Counted from the first letter of the stretch, positions 1-8,663 are shown. The stretch: 34,207 bases of DNA from Bacteroidota bacterium (GCA_003250355.1 QKGS01000086.1:1-34207), one strand, 5' to 3'. Program-made: numbers and translations. The notes: generated from the sequence alone by a model not told the origin.

Positions 1-1
1 A

Positions 2-94
2 GTGAGCAACAATCCATCAAAAACAGAACAGGCTTATGCCATGATAGATGATGCTGTAAGCCTTATTACATCTGAATTAGGACTTGTTGCATAG
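2..94 (+). CDS. C-terminal fragment of an unidentified protein
   Basis: A reading frame is open from the left edge and ends at TAG 92-94. It gives 30 residues (VSNNPSKTEQAYAMIDDAV... ending SELGLVA). The composition looks like an amphipathic C-terminal helix of a soluble protein. The GTG at position 2 is unlikely to be a start; the gene probably begins outside the window. I do not recognise the family. It runs in the same direction as the TetR-type gene 50 bp downstream and could be cotranscribed with it. Confidence 0.5.
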   Translation: MSNNPSKTEQAYAMIDDAVSLITSELGLVA

Positions 95-101
95 CAAAAT
101 A

Positions 102-128
102 AAAAACGTGAATTTTATTTACGTTTTT
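102..128. promoter_or_regulatory. Inverted repeat before the TetR-type gene
   Basis: AAAAACGT (102-109) and ACGTTTTT (121-128) form a perfect 8-bp inverted repeat with an 11-bp spacer, ending 15 bp before the chosen ATG at 144. It could be an autoregulatory operator for the TetR-type protein. It could equally be a weak AT-rich terminator for the gene ending at 94. The sequence does not decide between them. Confidence 0.35.
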
Positions 129-143
129 GAAAAATTAAAACAT

Positions 144-869
144 ATGGAAGAAAAAAAACGAAGACGAACAACTCAACAAGTTAAAGACGATATCATAAAT
201 GCTGTCGGAAACGTAATTGAAAAACAGGGTATATCTAAGCTTGGGGTGGAAAGCGTAGCGGCCGAGGCCGGTATGGATAAAGCTATGCTGTATCGCCATT
301 ACAAAGATTTTAACGATATACTAAAAAACTACATAGAGCAAGAAGACTTTTGGGTAAATATCTTAAATAAGCAAACCGGCGTTTTGGCAACTGATGATTT
401 AATTCACCATATCTCACAATTAATCGAATCTCAATTTGCTGAGATATTAAAAAATGTAAAATTACAGGAACTTATTAAATGGGAATTGGTAGATAAGAAC
501 CATTTAATGAAAGATATCTCGCAAAAACGCGAAAATTTGGCAAAAGATTTACTGGCAATGGTAGAATCTTCTTTTCCTTATAAGAATATTTCTTCAAATA
601 GCTTATTAGCAATAATAACAGCCGGTGTCTATTATCTTGTTATCCATAAAGATATTTCAACTTTTTGTGGCGTTGACTTAAATAAAAATAATCATAAAAA
701 AGCTTTTTTATCCGACCTTAAATGGCTTATTCAACGAATATTTGCTCCTTTGTCCGAAGTAGAACAAATTGTATTGAACTGTATTGATAAAGGATTTGAT
801 AATGAGTTAATAAACGAAATAACGAATGTTGACATTGAGTGGATAAATAAATTACGTAATCAGAAATAG
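144..869 (+). CDS. TetR/AcrR-family transcriptional regulator
   Basis: A 241-residue DNA-binding regulator. The N-terminal ~55 residues after a basic stretch (EEKKRRRTTQQ) form a TetR-type helix-turn-helix: an opening helix, then 'GISKLGVESVAAEAGMDKAM' and 'LYRHYKDFNDIL', matching the usual TetR order of 'T...IA..aGvs.g.lY.yF..Ke.L'. The rest is a helical ligand/dimerisation domain that I cannot assign to a ligand class. The frame stays open upstream to a TTG at 84, but ATG 144 fits where TetR proteins normally begin. An inverted repeat lies just before the start. The next gene is a secreted BspA-like protein whose promoter carries two palindromes (1322-1366), a plausible but untested target. 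The family call is firm; the target is inference. Confidence 0.85.
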   Translation: MEEKKRRRTTQQVKDDIINAVGNVIEKQGISKLGVESVAAEAGMDKAMLYRHYKDFNDILKNYIEQEDFWVNILNKQTGVLATDDLIHHISQLIESQFAEILKNVKLQELIKWELVDKNHLMKDISQKRENLAKDLLAMVESSFPYKNISSNSLLAIITAGVYYLVIHKDISTFCGVDLNKNNHKKAFLSDLKWLIQRIFAPLSEVEQIVLNCIDKGFDNELINEITNVDIEWINKLRNQK

Positions 870-1400
870 AAATTTGTTCACCCCTTAATTTTTTATTTTA
901 CCACTTCTGTTAAAAAAACTGAATAATAAATTGGTAGTATTGCTCAAAATACTTTCCGGCTATCTGCGCATTAGCTGAATATGCTGCAACGTTTAAATTC
1001 GCATGCCCAATCTCTCTGACAGCTATTGGCATATCTGCAATATATGATTTAAGAATACAAGACGGCTTAAAATTGTACTGAAATTATGCTGATTTTATCT
1101 GCTATGCGTAAATACTAAAATATTTGGATGTCTTTTTTATGTAATATCTAATAAAATAAACGAATATCTCCCAAATGTAAACATTGAACGCTGTAATTTT
1201 CAATCCGAATTATTAATCTGCCTTTTTTAGCTAAACAATATGATTCTGAGCCAATAAACTGGAAAAATCTAAAAAATTAAATTACTATCGTCTAATGAAT
1301 AAGGCGATTAAATTTGTGAAAGTCAAAAATATTTGATTTAATATGAAATAGTCAAATATATTTGACTATATTTGCTTTTGAATTGTTATTTTAAAAAACT
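870..1400. other. Intergenic region with a possible decayed minus-strand reading frame
   Basis: This 531-bp AT-rich stretch has no intact gene. On the minus strand, 1083 down to 910 is open for 57 codons and reads like protein (it contains ADMPIAVREIGHANLN and SANAQIAGKYFEQYYQF). It has no ATG, and in-frame stops lie immediately upstream, so it may be a remnant of a lost gene. I do not recognise it, and chance is possible. The last 80 bp hold the promoter and palindromes of the gene at 1401. Confidence 0.25.
1322..1366 (+). promoter_or_regulatory. Bacteroidota-type promoter embedded in two palindromes
   Basis: GTCAAATATATTTGAC (1351-1366) is a perfect 16-bp palindrome. GTCAAAAATATTTGAT (1322-1337) is a second copy with two changes, 29 bp upstream. 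A -33 TTTG (1332-1335) lies in the first copy and a -7 element TATATTTG (1357-1364, consensus TAnnTTTG) lies in the second, 21 bp apart. The ATG at 1401 follows with a short leader. A dimeric repressor on both sites would cover both promoter elements; the nearby TetR-type protein is one candidate. Confidence 0.55.
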
Positions 1401-3407
1401 ATGAAAATCAAATTTGTTTTTTTAGCATTAATTTCCTTACTGCAAATACAATTATTTGCCGAAGTGGGAGGTTTAAATTTTTCGGCTGATGTAACAAGTG
1501 GTGCAGGGCATTTAACGGTTACATTTAAAAATAAGTCTGTTGGCGATTTCAATTTTTATAATTGGAGCGTTACGTTTGTTGATCACCAGGTATATAACGA
1601 TAAACGAGATTTTGTTTGTACCTTTACCAGACCCGGTTTATACGAGGTTAGGCTTGGGGGAAAATCAACTACCGATGGTAAGTTTTATTACCTTGCAAAA
1701 CCTCAATATATTTACATCGCTCCAACCCTTTTAGCTCCTTACGAGTTGCAGGCAACTGATGTTACTATAAACTCCGATGGCTATATTACTTCTTGCAATG
1801 TTAGTAATTTTAATACCCTGGCCTTTAACGAAGGTAATCTGAAAATTCCGTCAGTAATAAATGGTCAAATTATTAAAGGAATAGCCAATCCGGCTGTTTT
1901 AGGCGGAGGTGGTGTTTTTGCCAATAAAGGCATAATAAAATTGTCATTACCCAATACGATGGAATATATTGGTAATTATGCTTTCGCAGGTAATTTTATT
2001 GGCGAACTGGCAGTCCCTAATGGTGTTACTGTTATAGGTTTTGCGGCTTTTGCTGCTAATAATATACGGTTTTTAACCATTCCACCTTCGGTTGAACAAA
2101 TTAATGAACAAGCCTTTTTCAGTCAATTACATCTAGTTGGTTTAGAAGGAGTTCCTACATTGCTAGCCAAAACAGAGTTGAAATTTGTTGATAATAATGG
2201 CAATCCGGACATTCAACAAAGCAGACTTAGGTATATCGGCAAACAAGCTTTTTCAAACACAGCCCTAAACGGAGCAAATACCGGAATTATTGAAGGTGTG
2301 TCGGTTGATGGACTTTTTATTCCCCCAACGGTTGAAGAAATAGGTGTGGAGGCTTTTCGTTTTCATAAGATAACGAATCTTGCATTTGGAGATGGTAGTC
2401 AATCTTGCCCCAAAAGTAAACTCAAAATATTGCGTAATGCTGCTTTTTTTGCCGGCGATTATGGTTGCATATCTTCTACGGTTGTTATACCGGCTTCGAT
2501 AGAGATTATTGAATCCAGGGCATTGTTTTGTACTGTTAATCCGCTATCTGGCGGAAGAATTAAATTTGAAGAAAATAGCTCATTGCACTTTATCGAAAAA
2601 CAATCTTTTGGTGGATCTTGGGACAATTATGATCCCTCCATCAGATATGCAACGCTTCCCACCCAAAGAGCTGCCAACAACACCTTCGGATTATGGGTAA
2701 ATGCAGAAACCGGACAATTAATAGGCGCAGAATCTGATGGCTCTTACCAATTGAAAGATAGACACTCAATGGCATACAGTGCTGCTTATGTTGTAAAGTT
2801 TTTAGATAATGATGGGCAAGTGCTTAAATCTGAGGTTGTTGTATATGGCAATGCAGCAACAGCTCCGGCAGACCCGGTAAAACCAGGCTATATTTTTAAG
2901 GAATGGGATGTTGATTTTACCAACGTAACAACAGACTTAACGGTTACTGCACAATACACAATAAATAGTTACACCGTTACTTTTAACGATTGGGACGGAA
3001 CAGCACTAAAAACAGAAAGTGTAGAATATGGCTTAGCAGCCACAGCACCAGCCAATCCGGTGCGAACAGGCTATACTTTCACCGGTTGGGATGTTGATTT
3101 CACCAATGTAACCAATGATTTAATGGTTACTGCACAATATAGTGTGTTAACAACAGCCGAGTTTACTTTTCATGACAACATAAGCATATTTCCTAATCCA
3201 GTAACAAATGGGCTTATTAATATATCTGGTTATGACCTCATTTGTAAAGTTGAAATACTTAGCCTTGACGGCAAGATTGTTTTAGAAGAAACAGGTAGGA
3301 GTATTAATCAAATAGATGTTAGTGGTTTAAAAAGTGGAGTTTACTTTGTGAAAGTATTAGGGAGAACTCACAAAATCATAATAATTAATGCAAGCAATAA
3401 TCAATAG
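1401..3407 (+). CDS. Secreted BspA-like leucine-rich-repeat protein with T9SS signal
   Basis: A 668-residue extracellular or surface protein. A signal peptide covers residues 1-20 (hydrophobic core FVFLALISLLQIQLFA). A PKD-like beta-sandwich follows at about 24-108. BspA-type (LRR_5) leucine-rich repeats occupy about 115-430, with the typical 'L.IP.sv..Ig..AF' pattern (for example VEEIGVEAF). Two 60-residue Listeria-Bacteroides repeats sit at about 461-520 and 521-580, each ending in a 'GY.F..WDVDFTNVT.DL.VTAQY' block. The last ~75 residues (IFPNPV, then VEILSLDGK, LKSGVYFVKV) form a type A T9SS sorting domain, so the protein should cross the outer membrane through PorU-dependent secretion. 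Such proteins are usually adhesins or binding proteins; the partner here is unknown. Its stop overlaps the convergent methyltransferase gene by 7 bp. The -7/-33 promoter is at 1332-1364. Confidence 0.85.
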   Translation: MKIKFVFLALISLLQIQLFAEVGGLNFSADVTSGAGHLTVTFKNKSVGDFNFYNWSVTFVDHQVYNDKRDFVCTFTRPGLYEVRLGGKSTTDGKFYYLAKPQYIYIAPTLLAPYELQATDVTINSDGYITSCNVSNFNTLAFNEGNLKIPSVINGQIIKGIANPAVLGGGGVFANKGIIKLSLPNTMEYIGNYAFAGNFIGELAVPNGVTVIGFAAFAANNIRFLTIPPSVEQINEQAFFSQLHLVGLEGVPTLLAKTELKFVDNNGNPDIQQSRLRYIGKQAFSNTALNGANTGIIEGVSVDGLFIPPTVEEIGVEAFRFHKITNLAFGDGSQSCPKSKLKILRNAAFFAGDYGCISSTVVIPASIEIIESRALFCTVNPLSGGRIKFEENSSLHFIEKQSFGGSWDNYDPSIRYATLPTQRAANNTFGLWVNAETGQLIGAESDGSYQLKDRHSMAYSAAYVVKFLDNDGQVLKSEVVVYGNAATAPADPVKPGYIFKEWDVDFTNVTTDLTVTAQYTINSYTVTFNDWDGTALKTESVEYGLAATAPANPVRTGYTFTGWDVDFTNVTNDLMVTAQYSVLTTAEFTFHDNISIFPNPVTNGLINISGYDLICKVEILSLDGKIVLEETGRSINQIDVSGLKSGVYFVKVLGRTHKIIIINASNNQ

Positions 3408-4195
3408 AATACCCTTAAATATTGCTTGCTTAGCTCTTTTTTAAAAAAAACTATTCCTAAACAGAAGAAATTTAGGGAGGCAGTAATGTTATTGTCTTGT
3501 GTTATTATTTTCCACGTATTATACATTTCAAGGTTGTAGTATATGTCATCGAAAATAAATACAGTATTGTTTACTGCTTTTTCTTTTAATATATTGAAAT
3601 ACCTGAGTGTAGGTTCTTTTGCATGGTTACCATCGAACAATACAAGGTTTATTTCGTCAATATTATCAATAATATTATGCAGAGCAGTGTCGAATTGTCC
3701 GTTAACGAGAGTTACATTTGTTAAGTTTAATGATTTGAATGTTTCGGAAGCAATAACTGATGTTTTAGGGCAACCTTCAATGGTTATAATTTTGGCATTA
3801 GGGCAGGCGGTTGAAATATATGCAGTAGTAATACCTAGCGAAGTGCCAAGTTCAATTATATTGTCAGGATTAAGGAAAGTGCATATTTTTGATATAAGTA
3901 TAGCTTTTTGCTTATTGGCAAGGCTGTATTTTGCAATGCTTTTAACAGTACGTGTTCCATTGGCTTTTACTTTAGTACTTCCTGTGCCGTAATCGGTTAT
4001 TTTTATCGATGAGTTGTTTTTAAGTAGTTTTTTACGCTTGTTTTCTATGGCTTTTATGCTTTTTTTATTTTTTACAGGTTTTTGCAAGTGCTTTACCAAA
4101 GGGAACAAGTATGGTGAGTGTATTCCAAAACCAAGCTTTGTTTTTGCTTTAAGCAAATGTTTAATAAATTCAGTTATTAAAAAGTAGTACCACAT
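3401..4195 (-). CDS. Class I SAM-dependent methyltransferase (O-methyltransferase-like)
   Basis: A 264-residue protein with a Rossmann-type methyltransferase core from about residue 100. Motif I is 'NIIELGTSLGITTAYIS'. It is followed by 'AKIITIEGCPK' (the acidic residue at the end of strand 2, expected to contact the SAM ribose) and by 'INLVLFDGNHAKEPTLRYF', a pattern typical of catechol/caffeoyl-CoA O-methyltransferase-like and methyltransferase-24 proteins. The N-terminal ~95 residues are basic and include a 'GFGIHSPYLFPLV' segment seen in Bacteroidota homologues. The acceptor substrate cannot be told from sequence. The gene is convergent with the BspA-like gene and overlaps its last 7 bp; the response-regulator gene lies 50 bp upstream on the same strand. 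Confidence 0.75.
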   Translation of the reverse strand: MWYYFLITEFIKHLLKAKTKLGFGIHSPYLFPLVKHLQKPVKNKKSIKAIENKRKKLLKNNSSIKITDYGTGSTKVKANGTRTVKSIAKYSLANKQKAILISKICTFLNPDNIIELGTSLGITTAYISTACPNAKIITIEGCPKTSVIASETFKSLNLTNVTLVNGQFDTALHNIIDNIDEINLVLFDGNHAKEPTLRYFNILKEKAVNNTVFIFDDIYYNLEMYNTWKIITQDNNITASLNFFCLGIVFFKKELSKQYLRVFY

Positions 4196-4245
4196 AGTGG
4201 TGGTAAATATAAATAATTAAATTGTTTGTATTTTATACTTTTAAA

Positions 4246-4605
4246 TTAGTTCTGAATTACTTCTTCTATTTCATATTTATTGAAAGGTTTTCTCAAACAT
4301 TTTTTTACAATTGAGCGACTTATTGCTTCTTCAATCTCCGGAGTGGAGTCGAATCCGGTTAGCAGATAATATCTTATGTGGTTGTATTTTTTTTGAGCTG
4401 TTTCACAAAAAGTTACACCATTCATTTCAGGCATTTTCATGTCTGAAATTACAACATCAACACTGTTGTTTTCGAGTATTCTAAGACCTTCGGGACCTGA
4501 ATTTGCAGTAATAACATCGAATTTTTTTCTGAAGTTAATCTCAAATAGTTTGAGGTTTATAGGTTCGTCGTCAACGTACAATACCTTTGGTCTGTGCTCT
4601 GTCAT
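4246..4605 (-). CDS. Single-domain response regulator receiver (CheY-like)
   Basis: A 119-residue stand-alone receiver domain. The acidic pair is D12-D13 (LYVDDEPIN), the phospho-acceptor is D55 (VVISDMKMPEMNG), the switch Thr is T83 (YYLLTGFDS) and the conserved Lys is K106 (CLRKPF). All catalytic residues are present, so it should be phosphorylatable. It has no output domain, so it must act through a partner protein or a phosphorelay. It follows the histidine-kinase gene on the same strand with a 154-bp gap, which makes that kinase its probable phosphodonor (inference from context). The fold of the family is certain; the role is unknown. Confidence 0.88.
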   Translation of the reverse strand: MTEHRPKVLYVDDEPINLKLFEINFRKKFDVITANSGPEGLRILENNSVDVVISDMKMPEMNGVTFCETAQKKYNHIRYYLLTGFDSTPEIEEAISRSIVKKCLRKPFNKYEIEEVIQN

Positions 4606-4759
4606 ATAGTTTTTGTTTGTTATACCCCTTTAAATTGTAAACTTTACTCTTTTTAACGTATTGTATAGTGAAAGGTTATGGTTTTGAAATATAAAAAGGA
4701 CAAACAGGAGTATTGCTTTGTTGAATTAGTGTTTTTTCCTGATAAAATAATGTAAAAAT

Positions 4760-5704
4760 TTATTTTATAGGTAGTGTGATTTTTACCTCAGTTCCCATTT
4801 TCGGTTCAGAGTTGAATGTAATATTACCGTTATGTTCTTTTATTATATTATAAGTAATAGATAGCCCAAGTCCGGTACCTTTACCCGGTTCTTTTGTGGT
4901 AAAGAAGGGGTCGGTAATTTTTTTTAGGTGAGCTTTGTCTATCCCTTTTCCTGTATCGGCAATTGTGATAGTAATATTTTTATTAGTAATACTTGTTTTT
5001 ATAGTAATATTACCCTTGTTTTCAATAGCTTGCTCAGCATTTGTAAGAATATTCAGAAATACTTGATGTAGTTTGCCGGAGTTTCCACTTATAATTATAT
5101 TGTCAGGGTAAAATTGTTTTTCAATTATAACCCTGTGTTTCAGAGTATGTTGCAGTATAGTAAGGCAGTTGTCAATTATTTTGTGAATATTGCATTCTTC
5201 CTTAGTGGTTTCAGTATTACGGCTAAATTCATTAAGGCCGTTTATAATACTTGAGGTTCTTTCAACTCCTTCTTTAAGGCTGTCTAATAGAAATTTTATG
5301 TGGTTGTCGGTTTTGTAAGAGCTGTTTTCAAAGAATTCGGTTAGCCCGGTATGCGAGCACATAATAAAGTTAAGCGGATTGTTTATTTCATGTGCTATGC
5401 CGGCAGTAAGTATCCCCAGCGATGCCATTTTTTCGGTTTGTACAAGTTGTGACTGAGTCTCTTTAAGTTGCGATAATGCACGTGAAAGCTCAATATTATT
5501 GTTTTGGTTTATAATATTATTTTTGTAAAGCTCATTGTTTATTTCTTCAAGCTCTTTTTGCTTACATTCCAAATTGGCATTTATTTCTTTTAGTTGTTGT
5601 TCTTTTTTTTTCAAAGAACTGTAAGCCTGAACTATAATTTTTTCATGCCTTTCGTATTTTTCTCTAAGTTGGTTATATAGGTGTTCAAAGTCAGTGTTCT
5701 TCAT
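4760..5704 (-). CDS. Cytoplasmic sensor histidine kinase with N-terminal coiled coil
   Basis: A 314-residue kinase without membrane segments. Residues about 10-90 are rich in E/K/Q/N heptads (long coiled coil, for example LKKKEQQLKEINANLE). Then come a dimerisation/phosphoacceptor helix with H105 (SLGILTAGIAHEINNPLNF, as in NtrB/HAMP-less kinases) and an HATPase_c domain: N box N222 (FLNILTNAEQAIE), G1 D250-TGKGI, F box DPFFTTK, and G2 GKGTGLGLS. With no recognisable sensory domain of its own, the signal probably comes from a partner. The STAS-like gene lies 85 bp upstream and the single-domain receiver downstream, all on the minus strand, which suggests one signalling module. Confidence 0.88.
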   Translation of the reverse strand: MKNTDFEHLYNQLREKYERHEKIIVQAYSSLKKKEQQLKEINANLECKQKELEEINNELYKNNIINQNNNIELSRALSQLKETQSQLVQTEKMASLGILTAGIAHEINNPLNFIMCSHTGLTEFFENSSYKTDNHIKFLLDSLKEGVERTSSIINGLNEFSRNTETTKEECNIHKIIDNCLTILQHTLKHRVIIEKQFYPDNIIISGNSGKLHQVFLNILTNAEQAIENKGNITIKTSITNKNITITIADTGKGIDKAHLKKITDPFFTTKEPGKGTGLGLSITYNIIKEHNGNITFNSEPKMGTEVKITLPIK

Positions 5705-5789
5705 TTATAATAAAAATAATAATATTGCTTTCTACGGTGAATAGTAGAATAAAGTTGTGATAGTAGAATTATAATTTGTTACAATTATG

Positions 5790-6206
5790 TTACTGTTTAA
5801 TAATTGCAATAGCTTTATCGAAGCTGGGGCAAATATGTACTTCAAATTTTAGTTTAAAATTCTCTGTTACTAATTCTATAATTTGCATTTGGGTAAGTTT
5901 GCCAATAATATCGGCAGGGGCTATTTGAACAATTTTTTTTAAGCCGCTTTTGTTCCATTGTTCTGTAAAAAGTTGCAAAGTCCATTGTTGTATTTCAGGT
6001 GGGTATTCATATAAACGGTTACGATTATCGTCAATAATATATAAAGGAGGGTTTTGTTCATATACTTCTTTCAATTCAACCATTAACTCTTTCCAGTCAT
6101 TGTCCGACATATCGGCTGTTTTTTTTAAATACTCGGTATGTAATATTTTATCGTGTTCATTAAATCTTACAATTATGTATGGCGATTTGTATACCTCTTT
6201 ATACAT
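5790..6206 (-). CDS. STAS/SpoIIAA-like small protein
   Basis: A 138-residue soluble protein with alternating strands and helices (YKSPYIIVRFNEHDKILHTEY; PPLYIIDDNRNRLYEYPPEIQ; LKKIVQIAPADIIGKL). The pattern resembles the SpoIIAA-like/STAS-related domains that Bacteroidota often encode beside histidine kinases. The central 'YIIDDNR' lies where STAS proteins carry the loop after strand 3, but I see no clear phosphorylatable Ser/Thr there. It is the first gene of a minus-strand set with the histidine kinase and receiver, so a role as a partner or sensor of that kinase is plausible. The family assignment is by pattern only. A -7-like element lies 48 bp upstream. Confidence 0.55.
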   Translation of the reverse strand: MYKEVYKSPYIIVRFNEHDKILHTEYLKKTADMSDNDWKELMVELKEVYEQNPPLYIIDDNRNRLYEYPPEIQQWTLQLFTEQWNKSGLKKIVQIAPADIIGKLTQMQIIELVTENFKLKFEVHICPSFDKAIAIIKQ

Positions 6207-6253
6207 AGCAGGTAGTTTTAGTTGTTATTATTTCACTTCATTGTATGTAAATG

Positions 6254-6261
6254 CAAAGTTA
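6254..6261 (-). promoter_or_regulatory. Candidate -7 element for the STAS/kinase/receiver set
   Basis: Read on the minus strand this is TAACTTTG, matching the Bacteroidota -7 consensus TAnnTTTG, 48 bp before the start codon at 6206. I found no good -33 TTTG at the expected distance, so it is only a candidate. Confidence 0.35.
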
Positions 6262-6321
6262 CCTCAAAAAAACTTATTTACGATAGTTAAAGCAATGTTT
6301 TCAGGCATAGCCAATAATGTA

Positions 6322-6356
6322 AAATAAAAAAAGGAGACCCTTAAATGAGAGTCTCC
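6322..6356 (-). terminator. Rho-independent terminator of the phosphate transporter gene
   Basis: On the minus strand, GGAGACTC pairs with GGGTCTCC across an 8-nt loop, with one mismatch (arms 6349-6356 and 6333-6340). A run of T follows (complement of the A-run ending at 6332). It lies 24 bp past the transporter stop codon. Confidence 0.8.
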
Positions 6357-6379
6357 AATTATGATAAAATAATTAGGTT

Positions 6380-8641
6380 CTACTTTTTATTTTCCGAAAA
6401 GCTCGAAAAATCTCTCATAGCTTTGTAAATACTTGTCGTACCCTCAACTGTATTTTGCATTTCGTTAACAATACCTAAAAACAGCATACTGTTTTTTGTT
6501 CCGGTTTCATTACTTTTAATGCGCTTTATCTGATTTTTTCTAATAAACTCAAGCCCTTCAATAATATCGTTCTGCTTGGCAACCAATTCAGACAATTTAT
6601 CGAATTTTGCATCGTCAATTAATTTTGCAGCAAATCTGATAAATGATGCTATTTGGTCAGCTTTACCTGCAAGTTCAAGGCTCTGAATTTCAGAAATAGG
6701 CTTATGTTTATTGGAAATATAATCGTAAGCCGGTTCAACAATATGTCGTATTGCATGAATTAATGCCCCCTGATTATCGATAACCAGTGAGTAAAAATGA
6801 CCTGTTTCAATTGAGCCGTCACTAAGTAATTTTACTGTGCTTGTAAGGTCGGCTTTTTGTTTTTTTATACTTTGATTCAAATCTTTAACATCAGTTAATA
6901 AAGTTTTCAACTGTTTATGTTCTTCTTTTATTATATAACCGGTAGCATTAACCAAGAAAGTAGCCGATGATTCAAATACCGAGCTTGTATTTTTATTGCA
7001 CTTTTTCATAACCTTTTCAACTGTATCATCAATTGTAACAACCTCGGCTAATACTTCATCTTTTTCTTGCTGTTTTTTCTTATGCGAGCGGTTAGTTTTT
7101 ACAATTGCAAACACTGCTAATACCACAAGTACACTTATAGCATATATATGACCCCACTTAATAAAGTAAGCCATAACAAATGCCGATGTAAAAGCAATAA
7201 CGGCAGTTAGAAACCAGCTTCCAATAATTGTAAATACCCCGGTAATACGATATACAGCACTATCGCGCCCCCAAGCTCCATCGGCAAGCGATGTACCCAT
7301 AGCTACCATAAATGTAACATAAGTAGTAGAAAGGGGTAGTTTTTTTGATGTAGCAAAAGCAATTAATATTGAAGCTGCCGTTAGGTTTACTGAAGCTCTT
7401 ACAAGGTCGAACATTGGTGGGTTCTCTTGTTTCTTAGCCTTTTTTAAGGCTTTAGTTTGGTCAAATCGGTTTTGAATCCAAGTAATACCTCTATCTGGTA
7501 TTATGGTACTAAAAAAAGTGTTGGCGGCAACTGTTTTGCGTACCAATACACGAGCAATAAAAGATGACCCAAAACGCTCAAATCCTTCATCCTGACGGCT
7601 TAGGTTAAGCTCAGTATCAGTTACTGTACGGGCTTTTTTACTTAACCATAGGGTTAATACCATTACTATACCTGCAATAACTAAAAATTCGGTTGGTGTA
7701 TGAACTTTTTTAGCCAATCCTTCCATAAGTATATCACTACCGCCCGATTGGTTAAATGCCTCGTAACCGGCCAACGGGATACCAATAAAGTTAACCAAGT
7801 CATTACCCGCAAAAGCCATTGCTAGAGCAAATGTACCGGCTAGTACCACTACTTTAAGAATATTTACTTTAAACATCCATTTCAACAATTGGCTGAAAAT
7901 TGTCCAAAAAGCGAAACTAAGCCATATTATTTGTGTCGAATTTTCTTTTATGTAATTCTGTGTCTCTTTCGACATAAATGTTACATCTTTTGCCCCTTTT
8001 ATTAATAAAAAATATGTAATAGAAGTAATGGCAATACCACCCCAAATTGCACCAAAATATTTATACGGTTTAGCATAATCGAACGAGAATATTAATCGGC
8101 TTATCCATTGAACTACGGCTCCAACAACAAACGATATTACTACCGAAAGCAAAATGCCCGAAATAATTGTGAGGGCAGTACCTGAATTAATATAATCGTC
8201 CATGGTAGCTATTCGCTCTACACCATCAACCAATATAGTTTGCTCTCCGGCATTTATTTTCATAAACGACACAGCAACAGCCGCTCCCATAATTTCAAAT
8301 ACCAACGATACAGTAGTTGATGTTGGCATACCAATGGTATTAAAGAAATCTAACAGTAATATGTCTGTTATCATAACAGCCATGAATATTACCATTATTT
8401 CAGAAAAGTAGAAATGTTGGGGGCGAAATATTCCGTTTCGAGCTACCTCCATCATTCCGTTTGAAAACATAGCTCCTAATAGTATACCCAAACTGGCAAC
8501 TATTAAAATAGCATTACGCGAAGCAACTCGCGAACCAATTGCTGAATTTAAAAAATTCACAGCATCGTTACTTACTCCGACAATCAAATCGGTTATAGCC
8601 AGAGCAAACAATAAGAAAACCAAGATTAAATAAATATCCAT
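6380..8641 (-). CDS. Pit-type inorganic phosphate transporter with C-terminal PhoU-like tail
   Basis: A 753-residue inner-membrane phosphate permease of the PHO4/PiT family, expected to couple phosphate uptake to H+ or Na+. Both family signatures are visible: 'GVSNDAVNFLNSAIGS' near residues 22-37 and the second-half copy 'AGNDLVNFIGIPLAG' near 278-292. There are about a dozen hydrophobic segments up to about residue 515, plus the 'MPTSTTVSLV' and 'LPLSTTYVTFMVAMGTSLADGAWG' stretches typical of the family. From about 520 to 753 a charged, helical cytoplasmic tail follows (coiled-coil and PhoU/DUF47-like character), making the protein far longer than the ~500 residues of simple Pit proteins. 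The tail may provide regulation that other bacteria supply as a separate PhoU-like protein. The gene stands alone, with a terminator downstream. Confidence 0.9.
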   Translation of the reverse strand: MDIYLILVFLLFALAITDLIVGVSNDAVNFLNSAIGSRVASRNAILIVASLGILLGAMFSNGMMEVARNGIFRPQHFYFSEIMVIFMAVMITDILLLDFFNTIGMPTSTTVSLVFEIMGAAVAVSFMKINAGEQTILVDGVERIATMDDYINSGTALTIISGILLSVVISFVVGAVVQWISRLIFSFDYAKPYKYFGAIWGGIAITSITYFLLIKGAKDVTFMSKETQNYIKENSTQIIWLSFAFWTIFSQLLKWMFKVNILKVVVLAGTFALAMAFAGNDLVNFIGIPLAGYEAFNQSGGSDILMEGLAKKVHTPTEFLVIAGIVMVLTLWLSKKARTVTDTELNLSRQDEGFERFGSSFIARVLVRKTVAANTFFSTIIPDRGITWIQNRFDQTKALKKAKKQENPPMFDLVRASVNLTAASILIAFATSKKLPLSTTYVTFMVAMGTSLADGAWGRDSAVYRITGVFTIIGSWFLTAVIAFTSAFVMAYFIKWGHIYAISVLVVLAVFAIVKTNRSHKKKQQEKDEVLAEVVTIDDTVEKVMKKCNKNTSSVFESSATFLVNATGYIIKEEHKQLKTLLTDVKDLNQSIKKQKADLTSTVKLLSDGSIETGHFYSLVIDNQGALIHAIRHIVEPAYDYISNKHKPISEIQSLELAGKADQIASFIRFAAKLIDDAKFDKLSELVAKQNDIIEGLEFIRKNQIKRIKSNETGTKNSMLFLGIVNEMQNTVEGTTSIYKAMRDFSSFSENKK

Positions 8642-8663
8642 ACACTTGTTTTAAAAATTTAGT

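Noticed and set aside
84-143. Upstream TTG start for the TetR-type gene
   Set aside because: It would overlap the preceding gene's stop and the inverted repeat; ATG 144 matches the usual TetR length.
3543-3992. 149-residue plus-strand open frame inside the methyltransferase gene
   Set aside because: It is the antisense shadow of a clear methyltransferase and has no recognisable domain.
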